A DNA stretch of 38,580 nucleotides from an uncultured Eubacteriales bacterium (GCA_900320085.1 ONRC01000027.1:1-38580), one strand, 5' to 3'. Shown: positions 24,492 through 33,599, numbered from the stretch's first letter. Translations and numbers: made by a program. Notes: generated from the sequence alone by a model not told the origin.

Positions 24492-25457
24492 TCAGCGCTG
24501 CTTGCGATACCAGGCCCGGACGATTTCTTCCGCTTTCTTTCCAACGATGGAGAAGCCCATTTCCGGCTGGCGCGTGGGCAGCCTGGTATACCAATCCCAC
24601 CAGAAAAACCCGGCGAACCACGGCTCGTCCCATAAAGCCTGGAAGCAGGACGCATAGAAATTGGCCTGCTCCTCCTCGTCATAGGGAAACTCCCGGTGCA
24701 GAAAGTCCCAGGGCATCATGGCGCAGCCCCGCGCGCTGCGGCAGCCGATCTCCATGAAAATGATCTGCTTGCCGTTGTGCATTTCGGACAGCTGCCGCAA
24801 GGGCCGCTTGAATTCGTTCCAGGCGGCGGTCATGTTTTCCAGCGTATCCCCCGGCACTTTCCCCACGCGGTAGTAGGCGGAGGTTCCGATATAGTCCACC
24901 GCGTCCCACCATTTCACGTTCATTTCACAGCCGTGATTGGTGTTGTACACCAGCGGGCCGTGGTAGATTTCCCGCACAGCGCTGATGGCCTGACGCCATT
25001 CCGCTTCCCTTTCCTCCGTGCCCAGCATCTCGCAGCCCACGCAGAACATTTCGCAGCCGGTATCCTCGGCGATTTCCGCGTAATGGCACAGGAAGGCGGT
25101 ATAGGAAGAAAACCAGTCGCGCCAATAGCTTTTATCGCCCCATTCGGCTTCGGGAAAGTGAATGCGGGCGCGCCAAATGCCGTCCGCGCAGTTCACCATT
25201 GGTTTCATGCACACCTTCAGCCCCAGGCTATGCAGCTTCCCGACGGCCACGGTGATGTCCTTATCCGTCACGGTAAAGCGGTAGTCGGGCCGAATCAGGG
25301 TGGAGCAGTAGGAATCCTGCAAAACGGTAAACGCCAGGGCGGCCCAATCTCCCCCCAGCGCCGCCATTCGCTCCATGGACAGCGCCGCTTCCGGCGTGCG
25401 GTAAGCGCCTTTCCTGCCATCGAAGCCATACGTGAAGCCTTTGATAAACATATTCAT
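24492..25457 (-). CDS. Cytosolic GH113-like glycoside hydrolase coupled to the Opp operon
   Basis: 321 residues, no signal peptide. The pattern fits family GH113 (clan GH-A, known for beta-mannanase activity): FIKGFTYGFDGRKGAY at the N-terminus, acid/base Glu143 in VGCEM and nucleophile Glu236 in FMEIGC, with many conserved aromatic residues such as FFWWDWYTR. The start overlaps the stop of the OppF gene by four bases (ATGA), so it is translated with the transporter. Clan GH-A is confident; the GH113 family and mannan-type substrate are less so. It suggests that this Opp-type importer may carry oligosaccharides, or that the hydrolase merely hitchhikes on the operon. Confidence 0.78.
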   Translation of the reverse strand: MNMFIKGFTYGFDGRKGAYRTPEAALSMERMAALGGDWAALAFTVLQDSYCSTLIRPDYRFTVTDKDITVAVGKLHSLGLKVCMKPMVNCADGIWRARIHFPEAEWGDKSYWRDWFSSYTAFLCHYAEIAEDTGCEMFCVGCEMLGTEEREAEWRQAISAVREIYHGPLVYNTNHGCEMNVKWWDAVDYIGTSAYYRVGKVPGDTLENMTAAWNEFKRPLRQLSEMHNGKQIIFMEIGCRSARGCAMMPWDFLHREFPYDEEEQANFYASCFQALWDEPWFAGFFWWDWYTRLPTRQPEMGFSIVGKKAEEIVRAWYRKQR

Positions 25458-26407
25458 GTACCTCGCAGTTTTTCCTGTTGGATTGATGGCCTTGTCCAGG
25501 CGTCAAATTCTGCGTCGGTCGCCAGCACGGTGTGGGCGCCGCCGACGGAGTGCTCCGTACCCTTGGCGTAGTCAATGCCGCTGGTGGCGTAATCGTAGGC
25601 AATGGACTGCCGCCGTTTTTCCACCTCGGGGTTGGGGTGGGGGATGGCTGAAAGGAGGGACTTGGTGTAGGGGTGAATGGGGTTGGAGAAGATTTCTTCC
25701 TTCGTGCCCGCTTCCACCAGGTAACCCAGGTGCAGCACGCCGATGCGGTCGGAGATGTACTTGACCATGCTCAGGTCGTGGGCGATAAACAGGTAGGCGC
25801 AGCCGGTTTCCTCCTGTATGTCCTTCATCAGGTTCACCACCTGGGCCTGGATGGACACGTCCAGGGCGGAAATGCACTCATCGGCAATCACCAGCTTGGG
25901 CTGCATGATCAGCGCCCGGGCGATGCCGACGCGCTGGCGCTGGCCGCCGGAAAACTGGTGGGGATACCGGGCGGCGTGCTCGGGACTGAGGCCCACCTTT
26001 TTCAGCATTTCACTGATCTGGTCCGCCCGGTCCTGCCGGGAGGCATAGCGCTTGTGAATGTCCAGCCCTTCCCCGATAATGTCCGCCACTTTTTTGCGGG
26101 GGTTCAGGGAAGCCATGGGGTCCTGGAAAATCATCTGCATGTCCTTGCGCAGCATGTCCCGGGTGGCGTTATCCATTTTGCCGGAAATATCCCGCCCGTT
26201 GAAGGTCACTTTGCCGCCGGTGGGGTTATACAAGCGGATGATGCTGCGGCCGATGGTGGTTTTGCCGGAGCCGCTTTCCCCGACCAGCCCGTAGGTTTCG
26301 CCGGGATAGATGTTAAACGAAACGCCGTTCACGGCCTTGACGGTGTAGCTGCGGGAAATGGGAAAATACTGCTTGAGATTTTCCACCTTCAATAAAGGCT
26401 CGCTCAT
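25454..26407 (-). CDS. oppF: Oligopeptide/oligosaccharide ABC transporter ATP-binding protein, OppF-like
   Basis: 317 residues; cytosolic ATPase. Walker A GESGSGKTT at ~40, signature FSGGQRQRVGIARAL and Walker B LVIADECISALD are complete; Cys instead of the usual Pro after Asp-Glu is a known variant. The C-terminal Opp extension (HPYTKSLLSAIPHPNP) confirms the Opp/Dpp subfamily. It overlaps OppD by four bases at its start and the GH113-like gene by four bases at its end. Forms the ATPase heterodimer with OppD. Confidence 0.93.
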   Translation of the reverse strand: MSEPLLKVENLKQYFPISRSYTVKAVNGVSFNIYPGETYGLVGESGSGKTTIGRSIIRLYNPTGGKVTFNGRDISGKMDNATRDMLRKDMQMIFQDPMASLNPRKKVADIIGEGLDIHKRYASRQDRADQISEMLKKVGLSPEHAARYPHQFSGGQRQRVGIARALIMQPKLVIADECISALDVSIQAQVVNLMKDIQEETGCAYLFIAHDLSMVKYISDRIGVLHLGYLVEAGTKEEIFSNPIHPYTKSLLSAIPHPNPEVEKRRQSIAYDYATSGIDYAKGTEHSVGGAHTVLATDAEFDAWTRPSIQQEKLRGT

Positions 26408-27489
26408 AGATATTTTTCCACCTCTTTCCGCGCCCGCTCCAGCCGGGCTTCCAATTCCTTGGGCATTTCGATTTTCGGCGCGTCGGGATGCAAAAGCCAG
26501 GTGGCGGCGAAATGCGTGCGGCTCACCTGGAACAGCGGCGGCTCGGCCTTTTCGTCAATGGCCAGGGCAAAGGGATTGCGGGCGGCAAAGGCGTCGCCCT
26601 GGGGCTCGTGCAGCAGGTTCGGCGGGCTGCCGGGGATGGAGTACAGCCGGTCGTCGTCGGTGTCCAGATCGGGCATGGCGGACAGCAGGCCCCAGGTGTA
26701 GGGGTGCTTGGGCTCGTAGAAGATTTCGTTCACGTTGCCCACCTCCACGATTTTCCCGGCGTACATCACGTCCACATAGTCGGCCACCTTCGCCACCACG
26801 CCCAGGTCATGGGTGATATAAATGACGCTCAGCTTCATTTTCTTCTGAATGTCCATGATCAGCTCCAGGATGCGGGCCTGGATGGTCACGTCCAGGGCGG
26901 TGGTGGGCTCGTCGCAGATGAGGATATCCGGGTCGGCGCTCAGGGCAATGGCGATCACCACCCGCTGGCGCATCCCGCCGGACAGCTGATGGGGGTAGTT
27001 TTTGAACCGCTTTTCCGCGTCGGGAATGCCCACCAGGTTCAGCAGCTCGATGGCCCGGGCCTTCGCCGCCTCCTTGGACATGTTCTTGTGCAGGAACATG
27101 CCCTCCATGATCTGCTTGCCGATGGTCATGGTGGGGTCCAGGCTGGTCATGGGGTCCTGAAACACCATGGCGATGCGCTGGCCGTTGATTTGCTGGCGCA
27201 GCACCTTTTTCGGCAATTTGAGCAGATCGACGGTCTGCTCTTTTCCTTTTTCATCGGTATAGGTGTACAAAATTTCGCCGCTGTTCACGGTGGCGTTGCT
27301 GTCCAGCAGCCCCATGGCGGCCTTCATCGTGACGGACTTTCCGGAGCCGGATTCCCCCACGATGGCCACGGTTTCGCCCTTGCACAGGTCGATGTTAACG
27401 CCCCGGATGGCGTGCACGGTGCCCGCGTTGGTCTTGAAGGAAATATCCAGATTTCTGATATCGAGGATGGTTTTCGACGCTTCGCTCAT
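26404..27489 (-). CDS. oppD: Oligopeptide/oligosaccharide ABC transporter ATP-binding protein, OppD-like
   Basis: 361 residues. Walker [12 protein letters not shown], signature [15 protein letters not shown] and Walker [13 protein letters not shown] are intact. The C-terminal region has [16 protein letters not shown] and [12 protein letters not shown], the Opp/Dpp C-terminal domain; Cys residues that bind an Fe-S cluster in some OppD proteins are not evident. Pairs with OppF below the membrane permeases. Its stop overlaps the OppF start (ATGA). Confidence 0.93.
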   Translation of the reverse strand: MSEASKTILDIRNLDISFKTNAGTVHAIRGVNIDLCKGETVAIVGESGSGKSVTMKAAMGLLDSNATVNSGEILYTYTDEKGKEQTVDLLKLPKKVLRQQINGQRIAMVFQDPMTSLDPTMTIGKQIMEGMFLHKNMSKEAAKARAIELLNLVGIPDAEKRFKNYPHQLSGGMRQRVVIAIALSADPDILICDEPTTALDVTIQARILELIMDIQKKMKLSVIYITHDLGVVAKVADYVDVMYAGKIVEVGNVNEIFYEPKHPYTWGLLSAMPDLDTDDDRLYSIPGSPPNLLHEPQGDAFAARNPFALAIDEKAEPPLFQVSRTHFAATWLLHPDAPKIEMPKELEARLERARKEVEKYL

Positions 27490-27505
27490 GCTGCCCTCTC
27501 CCTCC

Positions 27506-28546
27506 TCACATATCTTCCAGCTTCGGGGCCAGCGCTTCCCGCAGGCCGTCGCCGATGAAATTGAACCCCAGCATCAAAAGCGCCAGCACCAGGATGGGCG
27601 GCAGGATCTGATAGGGCAGGGTGGTGATGTTGTTGAAGCCGTCCTCGATCAGCGTGCCCACGCTGCACTGGGGCAGCACGATGCCCACGCCCACGAAGCT
27701 CAAAAACGCTTCGGTGAAAATGGCGGTAGGGATGGAAAACATCACCTGGGTGATGATGGGGCCGATGGTGTTGGGCAGGATTTCCTTGAAGATGATGTGG
27801 CCCTTTCCCGCGCCCAGGGTGCGGCTGGCCAGCACGTATTCCTGTTCCTTGATTTTCAGCATCTCCGCCCGGGCGATCTTGCTCATGCCGATCCATTCCG
27901 TCAGCAGCAGCGCCACGATCACCAGCCCCATGCCCTTGGGCATGAAGATGGCCAGCACCGACACGATGACCAGCCGGGGCACGGAGTTGGCGATTTCCAC
28001 GAAACGCTGCATCACGTTGTCCACCATGCCGCCGAAGTACCCGGAAATGAGGCCGAAGCTCATGCCGATGATCATGTCGATCAGTATGGTCACAAATGCG
28101 ATCAGCAGCGACACCCGCGCGCCGTACCAGGTGCGTGTCCACAAATCGCGGCCCAGGTCGTCGGTGCCAAAGAGGAAGGTGTATTCAGCGAAATTACCCT
28201 CCGGCTCTTCTCCGGTCAACAGCCTGTGCAGCCAGGGGATTTGCGGCGCAATGCCCTTGGCCACCACCCGCTTGTTCTTTTCATTACGGTACTGCACGAT
28301 GTCCCGGTAGCCGAAGGAATTCATGACAGGCCCGACGATGGCAAAAAAGATGATCACCGTAATGATCACCAGCCCCACCACCGCCCGGCGGTTTTTGAAG
28401 AAGTGGGTGAACACGCCCTTCCAATAGCTCTGGGAGGCAAAGTTGGTGTCGGTGCGGATGTCGCGCTGGGTCAGAAGCACAAAATCCTCCTTGACCGGCG
28501 TGTACGGAGCGGCTGCGGCCTGCGCCTGCATTGTTTTTTTCGCCAT
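27506..28546 (-). CDS. oppC: Opp-type ABC transporter permease, OppC-like
   Basis: 346 residues. A ~70-residue cytosolic N-terminus precedes the first membrane segment (AVVGLVIITVIIFFAIVGPV), then a large external loop and five further segments, as usual for OppC. The ATPase-contact motif is ASRTLGAGKGHIIFKEILPN near 229. Lies three bases after OppB and 16 before OppD in one operon. Forms the translocation pore with OppB. Confidence 0.93.
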   Translation of the reverse strand: MAKKTMQAQAAAAPYTPVKEDFVLLTQRDIRTDTNFASQSYWKGVFTHFFKNRRAVVGLVIITVIIFFAIVGPVMNSFGYRDIVQYRNEKNKRVVAKGIAPQIPWLHRLLTGEEPEGNFAEYTFLFGTDDLGRDLWTRTWYGARVSLLIAFVTILIDMIIGMSFGLISGYFGGMVDNVMQRFVEIANSVPRLVIVSVLAIFMPKGMGLVIVALLLTEWIGMSKIARAEMLKIKEQEYVLASRTLGAGKGHIIFKEILPNTIGPIITQVMFSIPTAIFTEAFLSFVGVGIVLPQCSVGTLIEDGFNNITTLPYQILPPILVLALLMLGFNFIGDGLREALAPKLEDM

Positions 28547-28549
28547 GGT

Positions 28550-29497
28550 TTACGCCTCCTCTCCCTTGCCGGACACGCGGATGCGGGGGTCCAGCACGCC
28601 GTAAAGCAAGTCCACCGCCAGCATGATGCCGATGTACAGCGCCGAATACAGAATGCCCAGCGCCAGCACGTAGTTATAGTCGATGCCCTCCCCCGCGATG
28701 GCGTCCACCATCAGCTTGCCGATGCCGTTGATGCCGTAGATTTTTTCCACCACCAGCGCGCCGGTGAGCAAGTCCACCACCAGCGGGGCCAGCACCGTCA
28801 CAATGGGGATCAGGGCGTTGCGCAGCACGTGCTTCATCACCAGGTCTTTGCCGTACATGCCCTTGGATTCCGCCAGGCGCACATAGTCGCTGTCAAACAC
28901 CTCCACCATTTCGTTCCGGGTGAAGCGGGCGATGGTGGACATGGTGAACAGGCTCAGAGACACGGACGGGATCACCGAGGAAAAGGCAAAGCGATTGGGA
29001 TCAAAGAAGTAGGGGAAGAAGGGAATCTTAAAGGAAAAGGTGTACTGCAAAAAGATCAGAAACACATAGGAGGGCACGCACACCCCCAGGATGGAAAACA
29101 CGGTGCAGAAGCCATCCAGGAATTTTCCCTTGTTCAGCGCCGCCGTAATGCCCAGCAGCAGCCCCACCGCCGTGCCCAGCAGAATGGCGATAAAGCCGAT
29201 GCGGAAGGAATTGGAGATGGCGGTGGACAGCACGGTTTTGATCGGCGCGCCGTTATACAGGGAGGTGCCCTTGCCGAAATCCCCCTGCAGCACATTGCCC
29301 ATATAGCGCACGAACTGCACCAGGACGGGATCGTCCAGCCCCATTTCCGCCCGCTTGTTGGCGATCTGCTCGGCGCTCATGCGCTCGGACGGGAAGGGAT
29401 TGCCCGGCATGATGCGCACCAGAACGAACAAAAGGAACGTAATGATCAGCAGCGTCAGCAATGCCATTCCGATCCGTTTGAGCACATACTTGATCAT
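28550..29497 (-). CDS. oppB: Opp-type ABC transporter permease, OppB-like
   Basis: 315 residues with six membrane segments. The N-terminus MIKYVLKRIGMALLTLLIIT is the typical OppB first helix, and the ATPase-contact loop is LAESKGMYGKDLVMKHVLRN near 215. Start ATG 29497 follows AAAGGA with nine bases between; a TTG nine bases further upstream would overlap that site. It is separated from OppA by 80 bases containing a strong hairpin. Confidence 0.93.
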   Translation of the reverse strand: MIKYVLKRIGMALLTLLIITFLLFVLVRIMPGNPFPSERMSAEQIANKRAEMGLDDPVLVQFVRYMGNVLQGDFGKGTSLYNGAPIKTVLSTAISNSFRIGFIAILLGTAVGLLLGITAALNKGKFLDGFCTVFSILGVCVPSYVFLIFLQYTFSFKIPFFPYFFDPNRFAFSSVIPSVSLSLFTMSTIARFTRNEMVEVFDSDYVRLAESKGMYGKDLVMKHVLRNALIPIVTVLAPLVVDLLTGALVVEKIYGINGIGKLMVDAIAGEGIDYNYVLALGILYSALYIGIMLAVDLLYGVLDPRIRVSGKGEEA

Positions 29498-29522
29498 AAA
29501 AAACAATCCTTTACATGAAATC

Positions 29523-29553
29523 GTCAGAGCGGTCCGAAACAGACCGCTCTGAC
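29523..29553 (-). promoter_or_regulatory. Intercistronic hairpin between oppA and oppB
   Basis: GTCAGAGCGGTC and GACCGCTCTGAC form a perfect 12-base stem with a seven-base loop. No T-run follows on the minus strand. A hairpin here is usual for keeping the binding-protein message more abundant than the permease message. Confidence 0.75.
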
Positions 29554-29577
29554 TTGAAAAGGCAACCCTGCCGCGGA

Positions 29578-31227
29578 TTATTTGACGATGGCGTTCTTAT
29601 ACACGCGGTTCAGCGCCACGGGATGGAATTCCACGCCTTCCACGCCATCCAGGATCAGGTTGGCATTGGCCTTGGTGTACAGAGGCGCGATGACGGCTTC
29701 CTGCATCACCAGGGTTTCCGCCTGGAACAGAGCGGCCCAGCGGGCGTCATAATCGGTGATGTACGCGCCGGTGGTGCAGTCCTTGATCAGCTGGTCGTAG
29801 TCCGCGTTGCTCCAGAAACCGTAGTTGTTGGAGTTGTCGGTGATCCACATGCCCAGGTAGGTCATGGGGTCGGCGTAGTCCGGGCCCCAGCGGGTCAGCG
29901 CCACGTCGTAGTTGTCGTTCTGCATCTTGTCCAGGCGTTCCGCCTTGGTCATGGGCTGCAGGTTGATCACCAGGCCGGGCAGCGCGTCTTCCACGTCTTC
30001 CTTGATGGCCTGGGCCACCTTGGCCACTTCGTCGCCTTCGTTGTTGCCGTAGATCATGGTGAACTCAAAGGAATCCACGCCCAGCTCTTCCTTGGCCTTT
30101 TCGTAGTATTCCAGGGCCTTTTCGGGATCGTAGCCCACATAATCCAGGAACGCGTCCTGATCGGCTGAGAAGTCTTCGCCCGTGGTGCTGCTGGCGGCGA
30201 ACTGCGGGGGCACGGCGGTGTAGGTGGCCAGGGAGCCGTCCATCACGTAGTTGTCCACCAGGTTGTCGCGGTCAATGGCGTTGGTGATGGCCAGGCGCAG
30301 ATTGGCGTTGGCCAGCTTGCCGTTCTGGGCGTTCTTTTCGGTCTGGCTGAAGGAGAGATACCACAGATAGCCAGCGCCGGTAACCTTCAGGTTCTGGTTC
30401 AGGGAAGCGTCCTTCTGGGCGGCGGCCACCTGGTTGCCGGAGATGGTGACCAGGTCCAGCGCGCCGGTGCGGTAGGCGGTCAGGGCGTTGTCGGAGGAAC
30501 CCACGACCTGGTACTTGATGCCGGCCAGCTGTACGCGGTCAGCGTCCCAGTAATCGGCGTTCTTCTTAACAGACAGGGTAGCAGTGCCGGGGGTGTAATC
30601 CTCCAGCACGAACGCGCCGTTGCTCAGGAAGGTCGCGGGGCTGGTGCCGTAGGTGCCTTCCTCCAGGCTGTTGTAGAATTCTTCATTGATGGGATAGAAG
30701 GTGGGGAAATACATCAGGCTGGGGAAGAAGGACACGGGCACTTCCAGGGTGACCTCAAAGGTCTTTTCGTCGATTGCCTTCACGCCCAGGGTGTCGGGAT
30801 CGGCGCCTTCATAAATGATGGCGTCGGCGTTCTTGATGCAGCCCACACTGGTATCCAGCAGGTAGGCATATTCGCCGGCTTCCTTGGCGATGCGCTTCCA
30901 GGCGAACTCAAAGTCCTTGGCGGTCACGGCCGCGCCATTGGACCACTTGGCGTCCCGCAGGTGGAAGGTATACACCGTGCCGTCGTCGGACAGATCGTAG
31001 CTTTCGGCGATGGCGGGGATGGCCGCGCCGTCCGCGTCCATCTGCATCAGGCCGTCGATGCAGTCGGCGATCACTTCAAAGGATTCGCCGTCAGTGGCCA
31101 GGTTGGTGTCCAGGCTCATCACATTGGTGCTCAGCATCACGCCCAGATACTTTTCCTCGGCCATCACGGGAATGGCGCAGGACGCCAGCATCACCAGCGC
31201 CAGCATTACGCAAAACAGTTTCTTCAT
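29578..31227 (-). CDS. oppA: Opp-type substrate-binding protein, OppA-like
   Basis: 549 residues. The signal MKKLFCVMLALVMLASC contains a lipobox (LASC, Cys17), so it is probably a lipoprotein; a signal-peptidase-I site after VMA is a less likely alternative. The mature part is a family 5 solute-binding protein: WSNGAAVTAKDFEFAWKRI, LTAYRTGALDLVTI and ITNAIDRDNLVDNYVMDG are its hallmark blocks. Such proteins bind oligopeptides, and some relatives bind oligosaccharides. Start ATG 31227 has AAAGGA ten bases upstream; the frame continues upstream without a ribosome site. First gene of the operon A-B-C-D-F-GH113. Confidence 0.93.
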   Translation of the reverse strand: MKKLFCVMLALVMLASCAIPVMAEEKYLGVMLSTNVMSLDTNLATDGESFEVIADCIDGLMQMDADGAAIPAIAESYDLSDDGTVYTFHLRDAKWSNGAAVTAKDFEFAWKRIAKEAGEYAYLLDTSVGCIKNADAIIYEGADPDTLGVKAIDEKTFEVTLEVPVSFFPSLMYFPTFYPINEEFYNSLEEGTYGTSPATFLSNGAFVLEDYTPGTATLSVKKNADYWDADRVQLAGIKYQVVGSSDNALTAYRTGALDLVTISGNQVAAAQKDASLNQNLKVTGAGYLWYLSFSQTEKNAQNGKLANANLRLAITNAIDRDNLVDNYVMDGSLATYTAVPPQFAASSTTGEDFSADQDAFLDYVGYDPEKALEYYEKAKEELGVDSFEFTMIYGNNEGDEVAKVAQAIKEDVEDALPGLVINLQPMTKAERLDKMQNDNYDVALTRWGPDYADPMTYLGMWITDNSNNYGFWSNADYDQLIKDCTTGAYITDYDARWAALFQAETLVMQEAVIAPLYTKANANLILDGVEGVEFHPVALNRVYKNAIVK

Positions 31228-31259
31228 AATAGGTACGTCCTTTCTTCTGAATCGTCTGT

Positions 31260-31280
31260 ACGGAATATACAATATTCCGT
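31260..31280. promoter_or_regulatory. Perfect inverted repeat in the opp leader, candidate operator
   Basis: ACGGAATA-TACAA-TATTCCGT, eight-base arms, lies just downstream of the opp -10 element, where a repressor would block transcription. A third GGAATA half follows at 31284-31289. Confidence 0.45.
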
Positions 31281-31293
31281 ATAGGAATACGAT

Positions 31294-31322
31294 ATTTTAA
31301 CCCGTTAAAGCACAAAAGTAAA
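31294..31322 (-). promoter_or_regulatory. Promoter of the opp operon
   Basis: On the minus strand TTTACT (31322-31317) and TAAAAT (31299-31294) are 17 bases apart. A second inverted repeat, TTTAAC-CC-GTTAAA (31296-31309), overlaps the -10 element and spacer, suggesting a regulator site. Confidence 0.5.
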
Positions 31323-31348
31323 GAGTGAAAACAAAACAAATACAACCC

Positions 31349-31483
31349 ATGGTGATGACTTTTTTGTACTCCTGCTCTTTCCCTCAGGGCGAAGCCTGCG
31401 CCGTGCATCTGATGAACCCCATGTGGTACTCTGCCGATGACGCCGCCGCGGAAAAGGAACGCGGAAGGAGGCAGTTGGTATAA
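31349..31483 (+). pseudogene. Short coding-like segment, possible gene-end remnant
   Basis: A 44-codon frame from ATG 31349 to TAA 31481-31483 becomes G+C-rich and codon-biased after ~31375 (GEACAVHLMNPMWYSADDAA), unlike the A+T-rich DNA before it. No ribosome site precedes the ATG. It looks like the end of a lost gene rather than a working small protein. I do not recognise the family. Confidence 0.25.
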
Positions 31484-31491
31484 CGGCTGAC

Positions 31492-31537
31492 AAAAAAACC
31501 ATTCCTCCTCTAAAACACTAAGAATTTAGAAGAGGAA
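31492..31537 (-). terminator. Second terminator-like hairpin after the hydrolase gene
   Basis: TTCCTCCTCTAAA and TTTAGAAGAGGAA pair at 12 of 13 positions around a ten-base loop. On the minus strand three bases and then a T-run of seven follow. Confidence 0.55.
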
Positions 31538-31554
31538 CTGAAAGAAGATCTTCC

Positions 31555-31588
31555 AAAAACGGCCCCTCCGGTTCAGCCGGAGGGGCCG
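31555..31588 (-). terminator. Rho-independent terminator of the hydrolase-membrane gene
   Basis: CGGCCCCTCCGG and CCGGAGGGGCCG form a perfect 12-base G+C-rich stem with a five-base loop, followed on the minus strand by TTTTT. It lies 25 bases after the stop codon. Confidence 0.92.
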
Positions 31589-31613
31589 CTATCAGTTTAT
31601 CAGATGAATCTGA

Positions 31614-33419
31614 TTATCTGCCGATGAAGATCAGGTCTGTGGCAACTGCCATCCAAGTGAAGAACATGGCGTTGAACACAGCGGGCAGATAGAAGTTCTT
31701 GGTCTTCCTGTACAGGGTATACGCTAAAATGCCCACGGGAATCATCATGATGGCGGCGTCCACCAGGGAGCCGTTGGCGCGGGACATGCCCAGGCTGGTG
31801 ATGGGCGTGGTGTGGAACAGGGCGATCTTGCCGTAGGCATACAGCAGGAAGCACATGGGGGGCAGGCCGTTGGCCAGCCAGAACATCACGCCGGAGAGAA
31901 CGGGCTTCTTTTCCAGATAGAAGCTGGTGGAATGCAGGTAGTTGGCAATCAGGAACGGCACCAGATACAGCGGGAAGTAGATCAGGAATTTTTCCATGCG
32001 CAGCCGGGTCAGGCTGTTCATCTGCACCTTCCAGAAGCGGGGGCTGATGGAGAACAGCTGCTCCCCGAAGGTGATCACGCAGTACACGGCGAACAGGCTC
32101 ACGAAGCTGAGCAGCAGGGCCTTTAGGAACATGACGCCCTTCCGGGTGCCGGGCAGGGTGATTTGCTCCTTCAGGGCGTGCTTGTCGGTTTTCACGAGCA
32201 CGAAATTGATCAGGGCCCACAGCGCCAGGCCGAACAGCTGCAGGCAGCAGAGCCAGAACACCAGGCCGTTCACGTTCTGAATGTTGGTGCCGTGGATCTG
32301 ATCGGCGGACACCCACTGGTTCAGGATGCCCTGGCCGGTGGGCACTGCCCAGGCGGCGATGGCCGCGCCGAAGATGGCGGGCAGGATCAGGCCCAGCCAA
32401 GTGACCCAGCTCTTGGGGTTGGCTTCCAGGATGGTCCTGTCTTTGACCACCAGGTCCTTCTTGAAGTAGTCCAGATCCACCAGCAGCAGCACCACGCAGA
32501 TCATGGCCACGATGATGGCGGTGAAGGCCAGGGCGGTGCCGAATTCCTTCCACAGGTAGAGGATGGGGAAATCGTTGCTCAGGCCGAAGGTGGTGGTGTA
32601 GAAGTCGCAGGCGGCTTTCACGAAGGAATAGCTGGAAAGGCCGATGGTGTGTCCGGTCCAGCCTTCATAGTAGATGCGGCCGGTGCCGTTGGCGGGATCG
32701 CCGTACCACTTCCAGAATTCAAACTGATCCAGGCCCAGTACGCCGGCATACTGGGGATTCTTGTACATTTCGCGGCGGTCGCCCCGGTACAGGTTATCCC
32801 ACTGGCCCTCGAACAAGGCGCTGTTGATGTGGTATTCGTCGGTGAGCAGTCCGCCCGCGCCTACGTACATGACGCCCTTCACGCCGTCACGGATGACCTG
32901 CTTGGGGGTTTCCTTGCCCTGGGCGTCGGTGACCATGGCGCCGGAGGGATCGGGCACATACAGCGCGGCGTTGACGCGGCTGGCGCCCATGGACCAGCCG
33001 ATGTAGCCAATGTTATTGGTGTCAATGAAGTCCAGGCCGTACACGTAATCCGTTACGTCGATGGAGCCCAGGCCGTCGTTATCCTTTTCCACGTCGGAAC
33101 GGCCGATGGTGTAGGGCTCGATGCCGATGGCCACGATGCCGCGGCGGGCCAGCTCCAGGCCGGCGTCGGACATGTACTCCACGCTGGCGTTGCCGCCGGG
33201 AATGAGCATCACGGCGGGAGCGGGGGTTTCGCGGGTAGCGGTTTTGGGTTTATACACTTCCAGGCTGATGGCTACGCCCCGGTCCGTCATCACGTACAGG
33301 CGGCGCATTTCCGTTTTGCCGTTGTTGGTGGAGATCAGAGACGCCAGCAGCAGGCCCACAATGAACACTGCCAGGGAAATAAACAGCAGCACTTTCACAG
33401 ACGAGGACTTTTGTTTCAT
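31614..33419 (-). CDS. Alpha/beta hydrolase fused to a polytopic membrane domain, function unknown
   Basis: 601 residues. An N-terminal membrane anchor (~8-30) leads to an extracellular alpha/beta hydrolase domain (~40-320): oxyanion-side MLIPGGNAS near 71-79 and nucleophile elbow GWSMG with Ser143. A second part (~330-601) has about eight membrane segments. ATG 33419 follows AGAGGGG with seven bases between. It has its own promoter and tandem terminators, so it is a single-gene unit. The hydrolase half resembles dienelactone-hydrolase/peptidase-like esterases; I know no characterised protein with this layout. Candidate roles include lipid or cell-envelope ester processing, but nothing in the sequence decides this. 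Confidence 0.82.
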   Translation of the reverse strand: MKQKSSSVKVLLFISLAVFIVGLLLASLISTNNGKTEMRRLYVMTDRGVAISLEVYKPKTATRETPAPAVMLIPGGNASVEYMSDAGLELARRGIVAIGIEPYTIGRSDVEKDNDGLGSIDVTDYVYGLDFIDTNNIGYIGWSMGASRVNAALYVPDPSGAMVTDAQGKETPKQVIRDGVKGVMYVGAGGLLTDEYHINSALFEGQWDNLYRGDRREMYKNPQYAGVLGLDQFEFWKWYGDPANGTGRIYYEGWTGHTIGLSSYSFVKAACDFYTTTFGLSNDFPILYLWKEFGTALAFTAIIVAMICVVLLLVDLDYFKKDLVVKDRTILEANPKSWVTWLGLILPAIFGAAIAAWAVPTGQGILNQWVSADQIHGTNIQNVNGLVFWLCCLQLFGLALWALINFVLVKTDKHALKEQITLPGTRKGVMFLKALLLSFVSLFAVYCVITFGEQLFSISPRFWKVQMNSLTRLRMEKFLIYFPLYLVPFLIANYLHSTSFYLEKKPVLSGVMFWLANGLPPMCFLLYAYGKIALFHTTPITSLGMSRANGSLVDAAIMMIPVGILAYTLYRKTKNFYLPAVFNAMFFTWMAVATDLIFIGR

Positions 33420-33486
33420 CCATGTTCCCCTCTTTTCACTTGTATTTTTGCAGACCTGAGCAGCCAGGCCCGCAGAATTTAATGAA

Positions 33487-33515
33487 AATATAGCATCAAA
33501 AAAAACGAATGTCAA
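33487..33515 (-). promoter_or_regulatory. Promoter of the hydrolase-membrane gene
   Basis: On the minus strand a consensus TTGACA (33515-33510) and TATATT (33492-33487) are 17 bases apart, with TGC before the -10 as an extended element. Confidence 0.75.
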
Positions 33516-33599
33516 GCTGCTTTTTTGTTTAAAATGGTATTTAAATGCAATATTAAGACAAAAAGTTAACATTGTGCTATGAATGTTCAGGAAATCCTA

